From: Aquirhabdus sp.
GTDB taxonomy: Bacteria; Pseudomonadota; Gammaproteobacteria; Pseudomonadales; Moraxellaceae
DNA length: 14,341 nt
Direction: 5' to 3'
Assembly: GCA_030150135.1 (NCBI GenBank)
Contig: JASLGO010000089.1
Span: forward strand, 1-14,341
This document shows positions 1 through 6,677 of the stretch, one piece after another. The first letter of the stretch is position 1. Each line of letters opens with the position of its first letter. The notes under the pieces are model-generated. The model was not told the DNA's origin. It made no database searches and worked only from the letters and a program-made list of their open reading frames with translations. The translations under genes and the position numbers were made by a program.

Positions 1-393
1 GCGATTGGTTACTGCTTTGGCGGTAAGATTGTTCTCGATATGGCTCGAACAGGTCTGCCATTGAATGGTGTTGCAAGTTTCCATGGCGTTCTAGCCACTG
101 CAACACCTGCAAAAGAAGGTGTGGTAAAAGCTAAAATATTAGTACTACATGGCGCAGCCGATACGATGGTTCCTGCAACCGATGTCGCGGCGTTCAAAGC
201 GGAAATGAAAGCTGCAAACGTGCCGTATGAACTCGTTGTTTACCCAAATGCTAAGCATGGTTTTTCAAGCCCAGATGCGGATCGTCTCGGGAAAGAAAAT
301 AAAATCGATGTTGGCTATAACGCAGATGCAGATAAAAAATCATGGAAAAAAATGCGTGAATTTTTTAATGGTGTTTTTGCAGAAAAGCATTAA
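1..393 (+). CDS. Dienelactone hydrolase family protein, 3' part only (5' end outside window)
   Basis: The reading frame is open from the first base and ends at TAA 391-393, giving the last 130 residues of a protein whose family is usually about 230-260 residues. The visible part carries the DLH nucleophile elbow G-Y-C-F-G-G (Cys at visible residue 5), the acid in H-G-A-A-D-T-M-V-P (Asp 54) and the catalytic His in A-K-H-G-F (His 86), so the Cys-Asp-His triad is complete. Family members hydrolyse dienelactones or related small esters and lactones. The true substrate cannot be read from the sequence, and no catabolic cluster is visible beside it. The first in-frame ATG (40-42) lies after the nucleophile, so it cannot be the real start. 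Downstream lie a 66-base repeat element and a terminator shared with the convergent isomerase gene. Confidence 0.9.
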   Translation, partial: AIGYCFGGKIVLDMARTGLPLNGVASFHGVLATATPAKEGVVKAKILVLHGAADTMVPATDVAAFKAEMKAANVPYELVVYPNAKHGFSSPDADRLGKENKIDVGYNADADKKSWKKMREFFNGVFAEKH

Positions 394-439
394 GGGGAAT
401 TGGGTATAGTTATTTTCAATAAAAACGATAATCTCGTAA

Positions 440-505
440 GAACACTGAGCCCGTCGAAGTGTGGTTTTTGTGGCACCGCACATTTCGACAAGCTCAATGA
501 GCTAT
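440..505 (+). repeat. 66-base hairpin-forming interspersed repeat, copy 1
   Basis: This imperfect inverted repeat has arms built on CACTGAGCCCGTCGAAGTG and its near complement CATTTCGACAAGCTCAATG, separated by about 16 bases. Copy 2 (2633-2698) is the same 66 bases in reverse orientation with 8 mismatches (58/66), loop included. It sits just behind the stop of the hydrolase gene. The layout resembles REP/BIME-like elements, which lie outside genes and can protect or end transcripts. The link to any named family is inference. Confidence 0.75.
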
Positions 506-547
506 ATCTTATTGTAAATGCCATCTCAGACAATACTATAGGGAAAT

Positions 548-580
548 AAAAACCGCTGACATCGAATCAGCGGTTTTTTA
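548..580. terminator. Bidirectional rho-independent terminator
   Basis: The perfect stem AACCGCTGA / TCAGCGGTT (551-559 with 567-575) has a 7-base loop, an A run on its left and a T run on its right. It can therefore end transcription in both directions. It lies between the rightward hydrolase gene and the leftward FKBP gene, whose stop is about 20 bases away. Confidence 0.9.
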
Positions 581-595
581 TTGGTATCAGAAAAA

Positions 596-1393
596 TTATT
601 TTTTATCCGCAGCAGGTTTAGCTGCATCTGATTTTGCTGTATCAGTATCTGGCTTCATCACTTTCAACAGCTCCACTTCAAAAATCAGCACACTGTTTGG
701 TGGAATGGTGCTTGCACCTGTTTCACCATAAGCGAGTTTTGCAGGAATAAAGAAGCGATATTTAGAACCTTCTTTCATCAGTTGTAGACCTTCAGTCCAA
801 CCTGCAATCACACCCGTCAGTGGAAAGGTCACTGGCTGGCCACGTGCGATCGAGCTATCAAACACAGTGCCATCTAACATTTTACCTTCATAGTTGACTT
901 GTACTTGATCATCCGCCGTTGGAGTCGCGCCTGTTCCCGCAGTGATAACTTGGTATTGTAAGCCGCTTGCTGTGGTGGTGACGCCAGCTTTTTTGCCGTT
1001 TTCTGCCAAGAATGCCGCACCTTTGGTTGCGTTATCTGCTGCCAGTTTTTGAATTTCTTTCATGGCTTCGGCGTCATGCTTTTCTTTGTATGCGATCAAT
1101 GTTTTACGCATATCTTCTTCTGTCAATCCGCTGGCTTTCTTGCCATAGCCGTCACGGAATCCCGCGATAAACTTTTCTGTATCGAGGTCAGGGATGGCAT
1201 CAGCATTTCCTTTCCCCATGTAGTAGCCAAAGCTATAGCCGACTTTTTGACTATCAGTGCTGTTTGCAGAGATGCTTGATTTTGCCGTTGATGATTTCTT
1301 TGAATCTGGTGTTGTTGCGTGTGCAGCAAGCATCGGTGCTAGAGCACCACCTGCCAACATAACTGCGAATGCAACAGGAGCAAATCTACTCAT
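596..1393 (-). CDS. fkpA: Periplasmic FKBP-type peptidyl-prolyl cis-trans isomerase (FkpA/Mip-like)
   Basis: This enzyme isomerises X-Pro bonds and chaperones proteins in the periplasm. With the start at 1393 it has 265 residues: a signal peptide with a hydrophobic core and an A-H-A cleavage site near residue 26, a low-complexity Ser/Thr/Lys linker (about 29-48), an FKBP N-terminal dimerisation region (G-Y-S-F-G-Y-Y-M-G at 52-60, helical to about 135) and the FKBP catalytic domain (about 145-246). Active-site signatures are visible: VNYEG, GTVFDSS, V-I-A-G-W-T-E-G-L, A-Y-G and I-P-P-N-S-V-L-I-F. The tail is Lys/Ala/Asp-rich. An in-frame ATG at 1399 is also possible, but a GGA lies only 2 bases before it and 8 bases before the ATG at 1393, so 1393 is preferred. 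A sigma70-like promoter lies upstream at 1461-1489 and a terminator follows. The symbol is by resemblance; Mip-like naming would be equally fair. Confidence 0.92.
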   Translation of the reverse strand: MSRFAPVAFAVMLAGGALAPMLAAHATTPDSKKSSTAKSSISANSTDSQKVGYSFGYYMGKGNADAIPDLDTEKFIAGFRDGYGKKASGLTEEDMRKTLIAYKEKHDAEAMKEIQKLAADNATKGAAFLAENGKKAGVTTTASGLQYQVITAGTGATPTADDQVQVNYEGKMLDGTVFDSSIARGQPVTFPLTGVIAGWTEGLQLMKEGSKYRFFIPAKLAYGETGASTIPPNSVLIFEVELLKVMKPDTDTAKSDAAKPAADKK

Positions 1394-1460
1394 ATTCATA
1401 TTCCATTGATCTTAAAGTGATAGGTTTTTGTGTTGAACATTTAGTAACCATTTGTCGTAA

Positions 1461-1489
1461 TTTATATAAGCTGCCTGTTTGTCTGACAA
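1461..1489 (-). promoter_or_regulatory. Sigma70-like promoter for the FKBP isomerase gene, overlapping a palindrome
   Basis: Read leftward, TTGTCA (1489-1484) and TATAAA (1466-1461) are separated by exactly 17 bases, about 70 bases before the isomerase start. The -35 hexamer lies inside the palindrome TTTGT-CTG-ACAAA (1478-1490), which would suit a repressor site. Related TTTGT/ACAA sites occur at 1540-1553 and 1605-1618. The promoter is seen in the sequence; regulation through the palindromes is inference. Confidence 0.6.
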
Positions 1490-1989
1490 AGTATTGAATA
1501 GACAGTTTATATATCCGATAACATCTTCACGTAATGCGCTTTGTTTAGACAAATTGCATAATCACAGTTACAAAGTATGGCGATGTTATGCAATCTCACG
1601 CTACTTTGTCTGTAACAATTTTTTGATTTAATGCTTTTTTTGATGTAGTGGATGTCAGTTACGGTTTTTGGCATGAAGTTTGGATGAATATCTGGATTTC
1701 TTAGCTTGAAATCTACTTTTGAGTTTATGCGAAATTGTGGTTTGATCTCGTTCAGATAAGTCAGATTTTTTGACTTGATGACAAACTCATCAAAATCAAT
1801 CCACTGAAATTCGGTTTGGCGCTGTAAAACCAGCGCATGGAGTGCATGGTAAGGATGCCTGATAGCACCAAGCGAAATGTATTGGGCTTGTCCATTTTGG
1901 GGATGCGATTATGCGGTACGGTAATCGTTTCAGGATGGCGGCTTTAATTAAAAATTTACGACCTTACCATCATCACTCTGGAGTCTATT
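1490..1989. other. Gene-poor 500-base interval with palindromes, a long open minus frame and a GC-rich block
   Basis: No recognised gene is found here. From left to right it holds TTTGT/ACAA palindromes, interleaved inverted repeats (1553-1616), an AT-rich stretch (32% GC for 1621-1800) and a sharply richer block (51% GC for 1811-1940). The block carries a perfect GCGCTG / CAGCGC hairpin at 1819-1836. One minus-strand frame is open for 133 codons (1908 down to 1510) but has only one late ATG and no ribosome site. A plus-strand ORF of 36 codons (1837-1947) spans the GC-rich block without a well-spaced ribosome site. The promoter of the 1990 gene must lie here, but no convincing -35/-10 pair was seen. 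Confidence 0.5.
1553..1616. repeat. Interleaved inverted repeats (pseudoknot-like order A-B-A'-B')
   Basis: ATTGCATAA (1553-1561) is the exact complement of TTATGCAAT (1586-1594). Interleaved with it, GTTACAAAGTA (1567-1577) pairs with TACTTTG plus GTAAC at 1602-1616, with a 3-base bulge (TCT). The order is that of an H-type pseudoknot or of two overlapping protein-binding dyads. The pairings are seen directly; any function is unknown. Confidence 0.4.
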
Positions 1990-2517
1990 ATGACTATTGA
2001 ACAAACTGCTACCGAAACTTTGGCGAAAGTTGAACAAACTGCAACTGAAACTCTTGCAAAAGTTGAACAAGCTGCGACTGAAACTGTAGAAAAAGCAAAA
2101 GTTGCTGCAACTGAAACAGTTGAAAAAGCGAAAGCAACTGCAACTAAAGCTAAAAAAGCTGTAGAAACTGAAGTTGCTAAAGCTGAAAAATTGGCTGAAG
2201 AAGTGAAAGCATCTGCAACTGAAGCTGTTCAGAAAGTTTCTGATCGCGTTCAAGCTGAATCAAACAGCGTTGTTGAAAAAGTAAAAAACCTGATTGCTCA
2301 ATTGAAAACTCTTCAAGCTGAAAAATCATTTGCTGACATCAGCAATGAAGCTTCTGCATTGTTGAAAGAAGTTCAAACTAATGGTTATCAAGCTCTGAAA
2401 GCTGATTACTCATTGTTGCGTACAGCAGTTGTTGGCAACATCGAAACATTGCAAGCAAAAAGCAGCTTGAAAACTTTTGTTAACGACTTGTTGGCAAAAT
2501 TGTCACCAGCAAAATAA
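1990..2517 (+). CDS. Ala/Glu/Lys/Thr-rich helical protein with 11-residue repeats (LEA-like or phasin-like)
   Basis: This 175-residue protein has no Cys, Trp, Pro-rich linker or signal peptide, so it is probably cytoplasmic. After a five-residue start, residues 6 to about 105 follow an 11-residue period: two identical units TATETLAKVEQ, then AATETVEKAKV, AATETVEKAKA and gradually diverging units. Such 11-mers of Ala, Thr, Lys and Glu are the hallmark of group 3 LEA-type amphipathic helices, which are disordered when wet and helical on drying or on surfaces. The last 80 residues are more ordinary amphipathic helix, as in phasins that coat polyhydroxyalkanoate granules. GGAG at 1980-1983 is well placed for the ATG, and a strong terminator follows, so it is a single-gene unit. 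Uniform A/T-ending codons (gaa, aaa, gct, act, gtt) suggest high expression. Function is not known; a desiccation-protection or granule-coating role is inference. Confidence 0.85.
   Translation: MTIEQTATETLAKVEQTATETLAKVEQAATETVEKAKVAATETVEKAKATATKAKKAVETEVAKAEKLAEEVKASATEAVQKVSDRVQAESNSVVEKVKNLIAQLKTLQAEKSFADISNEASALLKEVQTNGYQALKADYSLLRTAVVGNIETLQAKSSLKTFVNDLLAKLSPAK
2005..2136 (+). repeat. 33-base tandem repeat inside the helical protein gene, four clear units
   Basis: The units begin at 2005, 2038, 2071 and 2104, each encoding 11 residues of the A/T-A-T-E-T type. Units 1 and 2 encode identical peptides although their DNA differs at several third positions, so the repeat is old or kept by selection on the protein. 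Weaker units continue to about 2300. Confidence 0.8.
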
Positions 2518-2542
2518 TTGCTCGGTTGATTTAAGCTGATGT

Positions 2543-2574
2543 AAAAAAGCCACTTATGACTAAGTGGCTTTTTT
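2543..2574 (+). terminator. Rho-independent terminator of the helical protein gene
   Basis: The perfect 14-base stem AAAAAAGCCACTTA / TAAGTGGCTTTTTT has a 4-base loop (TGAC) and begins 25 bases after the stop codon. The flanking A and T runs would let it act on leftward transcripts from purK too. Confidence 0.92.
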
Positions 2575-2632
2575 ATGGGTGATTTTTATAGTGAGTATTT
2601 ACGATTACGACAAAAATTATAATCAAAAGCGA

Positions 2633-2698
2633 ATAGCTCATTGAGCTTGTCGAAATGCGCGGCGATACGAAAATCACATTTCGACGAGCTCAGTGTTC
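2633..2698 (-). repeat. 66-base hairpin-forming interspersed repeat, copy 2 (inverted)
   Basis: This is the reverse complement of the element at 440-505 with 58 of 66 bases identical, including the loop. A further match, AAAACGATA, lies just outside one end of both copies, separated from the core by a few more bases in copy 1. It ends 9 bases before the purK stop codon, so like copy 1 it lies immediately behind a gene. The matched length and conserved loop argue for a mobile or amplified element rather than two chance hairpins. Confidence 0.75.
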
Positions 2699-2707
2699 TA
2701 TCGTTTT

Positions 2708-3835
2708 TTAGTCTTTTTTCAACGCCAGTGGCTCAGGCAAGATTTTTGCCAGTTCAGCACTGAGTCCTTCTAAGGTGTGACCTTGTGTTGGAATTAATGT
2801 CACATGACCCAGTTTGCGTCCGACTCGTTCTTCTTTGCCATAAAAATGCAAATGTGCGCCTGAGAGTTTCAAGACATCTTCGCGTTTTGGATGACGACCG
2901 ATGATATTGACCATCATGCATGGGCTAATCAACTCGGTTGAGCCGAGCGGCAAGCCCGCGACCGCGCGCATGTGGTTCTCAAACTGAGAACATACCGCAC
3001 CTTCAATACTCCAATGCCCTGAATTATGCACGCGAGGTGCCATTTCGTTAGCAAGTAAGCCATTTGCTGTGACAAAGAGTTCCAGCGTGAGTACACCGAC
3101 ATAATTCAAATGATCGAGTAGACGTGTGATGTAATCTTGAGCAATCGGCTGTAAAGCTTCGCTATGCGGTGCAGGTACGATCGAATGTGACAAAATTCCG
3201 TGATAGTGATGATTTTCTGCAAGTGGCCATGTACGGACTTCACCATTTTGTCCGCGCACGGCAATAATCGAGACTTCACGATCAAATTGTACAAATGATT
3301 CTGCAATCAGAATTTCTGCTGCACCTAGTGTCTCCCATGCTTCATTGATTTGAGAAGCATGACGCAGTACAAATTGTCCTTTACCGTCATATCCACCCAT
3401 CGCAGTTTTCAGTACTAGCGGTAAACCTAATTCAGAGGCAGCTTGTTGTATGTCTGCTTCTGATTCCACCCGGCGATACGGTGCAACAGGGATGCTTAGT
3501 TGATCAAATAACGCTTTTTCTGCAAGGCGATTTTGAGCGGTTGCTAATGCGTTGCGAGGCGGATGTAATTCTTTATTTGCAGCAGCGAGTGCTTCGGCAT
3601 AGGCGAGCGGTGTGTTTTCAAATTCAAGCGTGTAAACGTCTGAACTTTTGATAAATTGCTGTAACTCAGCACCATTCGTTGCATCAAATACTTGACCCAA
3701 GACGGCTGAAGGACAGTCTTGATGGGTTTCAAAAAACACGCAATTGAGATCAAGCGGTAATGCGGCTTGTGCCAGCATACGACCTAGCTGACCACCACCA
3801 AAAATACCAATTTTTTTAACACTTTGATTATTCAT
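2708..3835 (-). CDS. purK: N5-carboxyaminoimidazole ribonucleotide synthase PurK
   Basis: PurK uses ATP and bicarbonate to turn AIR into N5-CAIR, the substrate of PurE, in cytoplasmic purine synthesis. From the ATG at 3835 it has 375 residues, usual for the family. The N-terminal nucleotide-fold motif I-G-I-F-G-G-G-Q-L-G-R-M-L lies at 9-21, the ATP-grasp loop G-G-Y-D-G-K-G-Q at 147-154, and the metal/substrate strand E-M-A-P-R-V-H-N-S-G-H at 264-274. An ATG five codons upstream (3850) is in frame, but neither start has a good ribosome site; 3835 puts the protein start near the usual position before the first strand. It follows purE by about 110 bases on the same strand with no terminator between them, so the two are probably one operon. 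Confidence 0.95.
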   Translation of the reverse strand: MNNQSVKKIGIFGGGQLGRMLAQAALPLDLNCVFFETHQDCPSAVLGQVFDATNGAELQQFIKSSDVYTLEFENTPLAYAEALAAANKELHPPRNALATAQNRLAEKALFDQLSIPVAPYRRVESEADIQQAASELGLPLVLKTAMGGYDGKGQFVLRHASQINEAWETLGAAEILIAESFVQFDREVSIIAVRGQNGEVRTWPLAENHHYHGILSHSIVPAPHSEALQPIAQDYITRLLDHLNYVGVLTLELFVTANGLLANEMAPRVHNSGHWSIEGAVCSQFENHMRAVAGLPLGSTELISPCMMVNIIGRHPKREDVLKLSGAHLHFYGKEERVGRKLGHVTLIPTQGHTLEGLSAELAKILPEPLALKKD

Positions 3836-3948
3836 AACATCATCTTTCATAAAAAAAGCAACATCACTCAGGTTTACTGCAAGTGTCTTGCAATCAGCAT
3901 TTCACAATAATTAGCCCATTCATGTGTGAATGATCAGCTTGATTGAAA

Positions 3949-4485
3949 TCAGTTGATTTGACCCGGAATAGGATTTTTGCGAACTTTTTCAGTTTGCTGT
4001 TCACGGAACGTCGCAACCGCAGTTGCAATCGCTGGATGATTTAAGCCAATAATCTGCGCCGCAAGCAGTCCTGCATTCGTTGCACCAGCTTTACCAATAG
4101 CCAGTGTACCGACGGCAATTCCCGCAGGCATTTGTACAATGGACAAGAGTGAATCTACGCCATTCAAAATGGATGATTGTACAGGAACACCGAGGACTGG
4201 CAGATCAGTTTTTGCTGCACACATACCGGGAAGATGCGCCGCGCCGCCAGCACCAGCAATAATCACTTGGATGCCACGATCACGTGCTTGCTCCGCATAT
4301 TCAAACAAGCGGTCAGGCGTACGATGAGCCGAAACCACTTCACTTTCAAATGGCACACCCAGTTGTGTGAGCATTTGAGCGGTATGTTCCAGAGTCGCCC
4401 AATCAGATTGCGAACCCATGATGATGCCCACCAATGGTTTGGCGAGTGCGTCTGATGAAGGTATTGAAGCTGCGGATTGGGTCAT
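3949..4485 (-). CDS. purE: N5-carboxyaminoimidazole ribonucleotide mutase PurE (class I)
   Basis: PurE moves the carboxyl group of N5-CAIR to give CAIR. The start at ATG 4485 gives 178 residues. A longer frame from a TTG at 4545 would add 20 residues outside the family's usual length. Family motifs are G-S-Q-S-D-W (24-29), S-A-H-R-T-P-D-R (52-59) with the catalytic His at 54, [12 protein letters not shown] (78-89) and G-V-P-V-Q-S (99-104). The first 17 residues are a poorly conserved Ser/Ala-rich leader. The presence of PurK beside it supports the two-step bacterial route rather than the class II (AIR carboxylase) route. No clear PurR-type operator was seen upstream. Confidence 0.95.
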   Translation of the reverse strand: MTQSAASIPSSDALAKPLVGIIMGSQSDWATLEHTAQMLTQLGVPFESEVVSAHRTPDRLFEYAEQARDRGIQVIIAGAGGAAHLPGMCAAKTDLPVLGVPVQSSILNGVDSLLSIVQMPAGIAVGTLAIGKAGATNAGLLAAQIIGLNHPAIATAVATFREQQTEKVRKNPIPGQIN

Positions 4486-4628
4486 GGCGATATCATGCAA
4501 AATTGACTGTAAAATAGACCGCGTAGTTTGACGTATTTCACGCAATCTACCAAGTGTTCGATGACATTTCGCACGTTTTTTACGACATTTTATTTCACGA
4601 AGCTAAATTTTTAAGTGAAAGACACCAG

Positions 4629-4991
4629 TTACGCACTACGAAACACAAAGAAAACCGCACCACATAAACATAATGCTGCCCATAAATAGTCGAGCCTGAA
4701 AGGCTGTTTGAATAAAAATAGCATGAAGGGCACAAAAACGAGCAGAGTAATGACCTCTTGGCTAATTTTCATCTGACCTAGACTAAAACCGCGAGACTCA
4801 AGGAGTCGATTGGCTGGAATCATAAATAGATATTCAAAGAACGCGAGTCCCCAACCCATTAACACAGCTTGCCAAAGTGGAGCGTTGTGCAAGAATTTTA
4901 AATGCCCATACCATGCGCAGGTCATGAAAATATTAGACAGAATCAGTAAAACAAAAGGTGAAAAAGGTTGATTGAGAAATGCATTCAGCAT
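4629..4991 (-). CDS. DUF486 / DMT-type small membrane protein
   Basis: The protein has 120 residues from the ATG at 4991, the usual size for DUF486. The frame stays open back to a TTG at 5111, but that extension is charged and unlike the family, and an AGAG lies about 9 bases before 4991. Four hydrophobic helices are visible: about residues 10-27, 39-58, 77-93 and 98-117. Typical family stretches are T-C-A-W-Y-G-H-L-K-F, A-F-F-E-Y-L-F-M-I-P-A-N-R and S-Q-E-V-I-T-L. DUF486 proteins are distantly related to the drug/metabolite transporter superfamily (half-size, probably dimeric) and have no established substrate. It is leftward, 143 bases ahead of purE with no strong terminator between, so read-through into purEK is possible. 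Confidence 0.85.
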   Translation of the reverse strand: MLNAFLNQPFSPFVLLILSNIFMTCAWYGHLKFLHNAPLWQAVLMGWGLAFFEYLFMIPANRLLESRGFSLGQMKISQEVITLLVFVPFMLFLFKQPFRLDYLWAALCLCGAVFFVFRSA

Positions 4992-5128
4992 GGTTGAGTT
5001 CTCTGTGGGTTTCTTTTTGGTTTCTTTGCTAAAAGGTTTGGCAGCAATATCATGAACAACTACGTTGAAATAGTATCTTTTACTGATCTGTCTTGCTATC
5101 GTGCTGTCCAATTAAAAAGATCAGGGTG

Positions 5129-5156
5129 TTCATTTGTGGATCACAAGACAAATGAA
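5129..5156. promoter_or_regulatory. Operator-like nested dyad between the DUF486 gene and mpl
   Basis: The perfect 9-base arms TTCATTTGT (5129-5137) and ACAAATGAA (5148-5156) enclose a second palindrome, TTGTG-GAT-CACAA (5134-5146). It lies between divergent genes, about 47 bases before the mpl start, where a regulator could act on either. No regulator is identified. Confidence 0.4.
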
Positions 5157-5202
5157 TCCTAACTAGCGTAATAAGCAACGTATTGGACGAAGAGGAGTGG
5201 TC

Positions 5203-6594
5203 ATGCATCTGCATATCTTGGGAATTTGTGGAACATTTATGGGTTCATTGGCACTGCTGGCGCGTGAACTCGGTCATACCGTAACGGGCTCGGACCAAAA
5301 TGTTTACCCGCCGATGTCGACCCAATTAGAAAATGCAGGCATTACCTTGATGCAAGGCTACGATGCCAGCCATTTACAGCCACATCCTGATTTGGTCATC
5401 GTCGGTAATGCCATGAAACGTGGGATTCCAGCGGTGGAATATATGCTGGATGCAGGTCTAGCTTATACGTCTGGCCCAGCGTTCTTGGCGGATCATGTGC
5501 TACATGGCAAGCATGTTCTGGCAGTGGCTGGAACGCATGGAAAAACCACAACGACCACGATGGTGGCATGGATTCTTGAGCAAGCAGGTTTAAATCCAGG
5601 ATTTTTGATCGGTGGTGTCCCATTAGGTTTTACGCATAGCGCACGTTTGGGCGGTAGCAAAACCAATGGTAAAGACTATTTTGTCGTTGAAGCGGATGAA
5701 TACGATTCAGCGTTCTTTGATAAACGCTCCAAGTTTGTTCATTATCATCCTCGTACCGTGATTCTGAATAATTTGGAGTTCGATCATGCGGATATTTTCG
5801 ATGATCTCGCGGCGATTCAAAAACAATTCCACCATCTCGTCCGTACCATTCCAAGCAGTGGACAAATAATTCTGCCTGAAGGCGTGGCGTCATTAGATGA
5901 AGTGCTGGCAATGGGCTGCTGGACACCAACGCATAAAACAGCAATTCAAACGGCAATACCACACGATAGCGCGGCTGAATGGCAGGCGGTATTAAAAGCA
6001 GAAGATGGCAGTGCGTTTGCCGTGCATTATCAAGGCAAAGAAGTCGGCACTGTGACATGGTCAATGACAGGTTTGCATAGTGTTGCCAATGGCATCGCCG
6101 CGATTGCTGCCGCACATCACATTGACATTGAACCTGCACAGGCGTGTTTGGCGCTCTCCAATTTTGGTGGTGTGAAGCGTCGTATGGAGCTGCTGGGTAC
6201 CGTGCGTGGCGTGGATGTTTATGATGATTTTGCTCATCATCCGACGGCGATTGAGACGACACTGGATGGTATTCGCAAGAAAATCGGTAATCGTCGGTTA
6301 TGGGCGATTATTGAACCTCGTTCAAATACGATGCGTATGGGCAATTTCAAAGCGCAATTAGCCGAGTCTGCTCGCGTTGCGGATCAGGTGATCTGGTATC
6401 AGCCTGCTGGTTTAGATTGGGATTTACAGCCTGTTGTCGATGCGGCAACCAACTCTGCACAAGTTGCGAATGATTTGGATACGATCATTCACCGCATTCA
6501 AACTGAAGCCACCGATGGCGATGTTGTCGTGATCATGTCAAATGGTGGATTTGGCGGCTTGCATGGCAAGGTATTAGCGGCATTGAAAGGCTGA
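5203..6594 (+). CDS. mpl: UDP-N-acetylmuramate:L-alanyl-gamma-D-glutamyl-meso-diaminopimelate ligase Mpl
   Basis: Mpl joins the recycled murein tripeptide to UDP-MurNAc in the cytoplasm, bypassing MurC, MurD and MurE. The protein has 463 residues and the Mur ligase layout. An N-terminal Rossmann domain begins M-H-L-H-I-L-G-I-C-G-T-F-M-G; the central ATPase has the P-loop G-T-H-G-K-T-T-T (110-117) and the metal-binding strand V-E-A-D-E-Y-D-S-A-F (about 162-171). The Mpl-like run K-R-S-K-F-V-H-Y follows, and a C-terminal domain carries D-D-F-A-H-H-P and E-P-R-S-N-T-M. The ATG at 5203 is chosen over GTG 5197 because AGAGGAG (5191-5197) is a ribosome site 5 bases before 5203. The gene stands alone, divergent from the DUF486 gene, and ends at a clear terminator. 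Confidence 0.96.
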   Translation: MHLHILGICGTFMGSLALLARELGHTVTGSDQNVYPPMSTQLENAGITLMQGYDASHLQPHPDLVIVGNAMKRGIPAVEYMLDAGLAYTSGPAFLADHVLHGKHVLAVAGTHGKTTTTTMVAWILEQAGLNPGFLIGGVPLGFTHSARLGGSKTNGKDYFVVEADEYDSAFFDKRSKFVHYHPRTVILNNLEFDHADIFDDLAAIQKQFHHLVRTIPSSGQIILPEGVASLDEVLAMGCWTPTHKTAIQTAIPHDSAAEWQAVLKAEDGSAFAVHYQGKEVGTVTWSMTGLHSVANGIAAIAAAHHIDIEPAQACLALSNFGGVKRRMELLGTVRGVDVYDDFAHHPTAIETTLDGIRKKIGNRRLWAIIEPRSNTMRMGNFKAQLAESARVADQVIWYQPAGLDWDLQPVVDAATNSAQVANDLDTIIHRIQTEATDGDVVVIMSNGGFGGLHGKVLAALKG

Positions 6595-6623
6595 GTTGAT
6601 TTAGCTTTTATTTGAACCTTAGT

Positions 6624-6655
6624 AAAAAGCTCCCTAAAAATAAGGGAGCTTTTTT
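6624..6655 (+). terminator. Rho-independent terminator of mpl
   Basis: The stem AGCTCCCT (6628-6635) pairs with AGGGAGCT (6643-6650) around a short A/T loop, followed by a T run from 6650. An A run on the left side would let it work weakly for leftward pgsA transcripts too. Confidence 0.9.
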
Positions 6656-6677
6656 GTTTTTTGCTGCTGTCACTTTA

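Noticed and set aside
440..505. Copy 1 of the 66-base element considered as a simple terminator of the hydrolase gene
   Set aside because: There is no T run after the stem, a true terminator follows at 548-580, and the loop is conserved in copy 2, which fits a repeat element better.
2005..2136. Tandem 33-base repeats considered as a CRISPR-like array
   Set aside because: The units are contiguous without spacers and keep one reading frame, so they are protein-coding repeats.
1948..2253. Minus-strand ORF of 101 residues rich in Phe, Ser and Cys
   Set aside because: The periodic composition is the complement of the 33-base repeats of the gene at 1990-2517; no ribosome site.
4593..4620. TTTCAC / GTGAAA inverted repeat between the DUF486 gene and purE, considered as a terminator
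   Set aside because: The stem is only 6 bases with a 16-base AT-rich loop and no good T run, so it was not called.
5630..6262. Minus-strand ORF of 210 residues
   Set aside because: It lies wholly inside mpl on the opposite strand, has a His/Pro/Gln-rich random-looking product and no ribosome site; it is a shadow of a certain gene.
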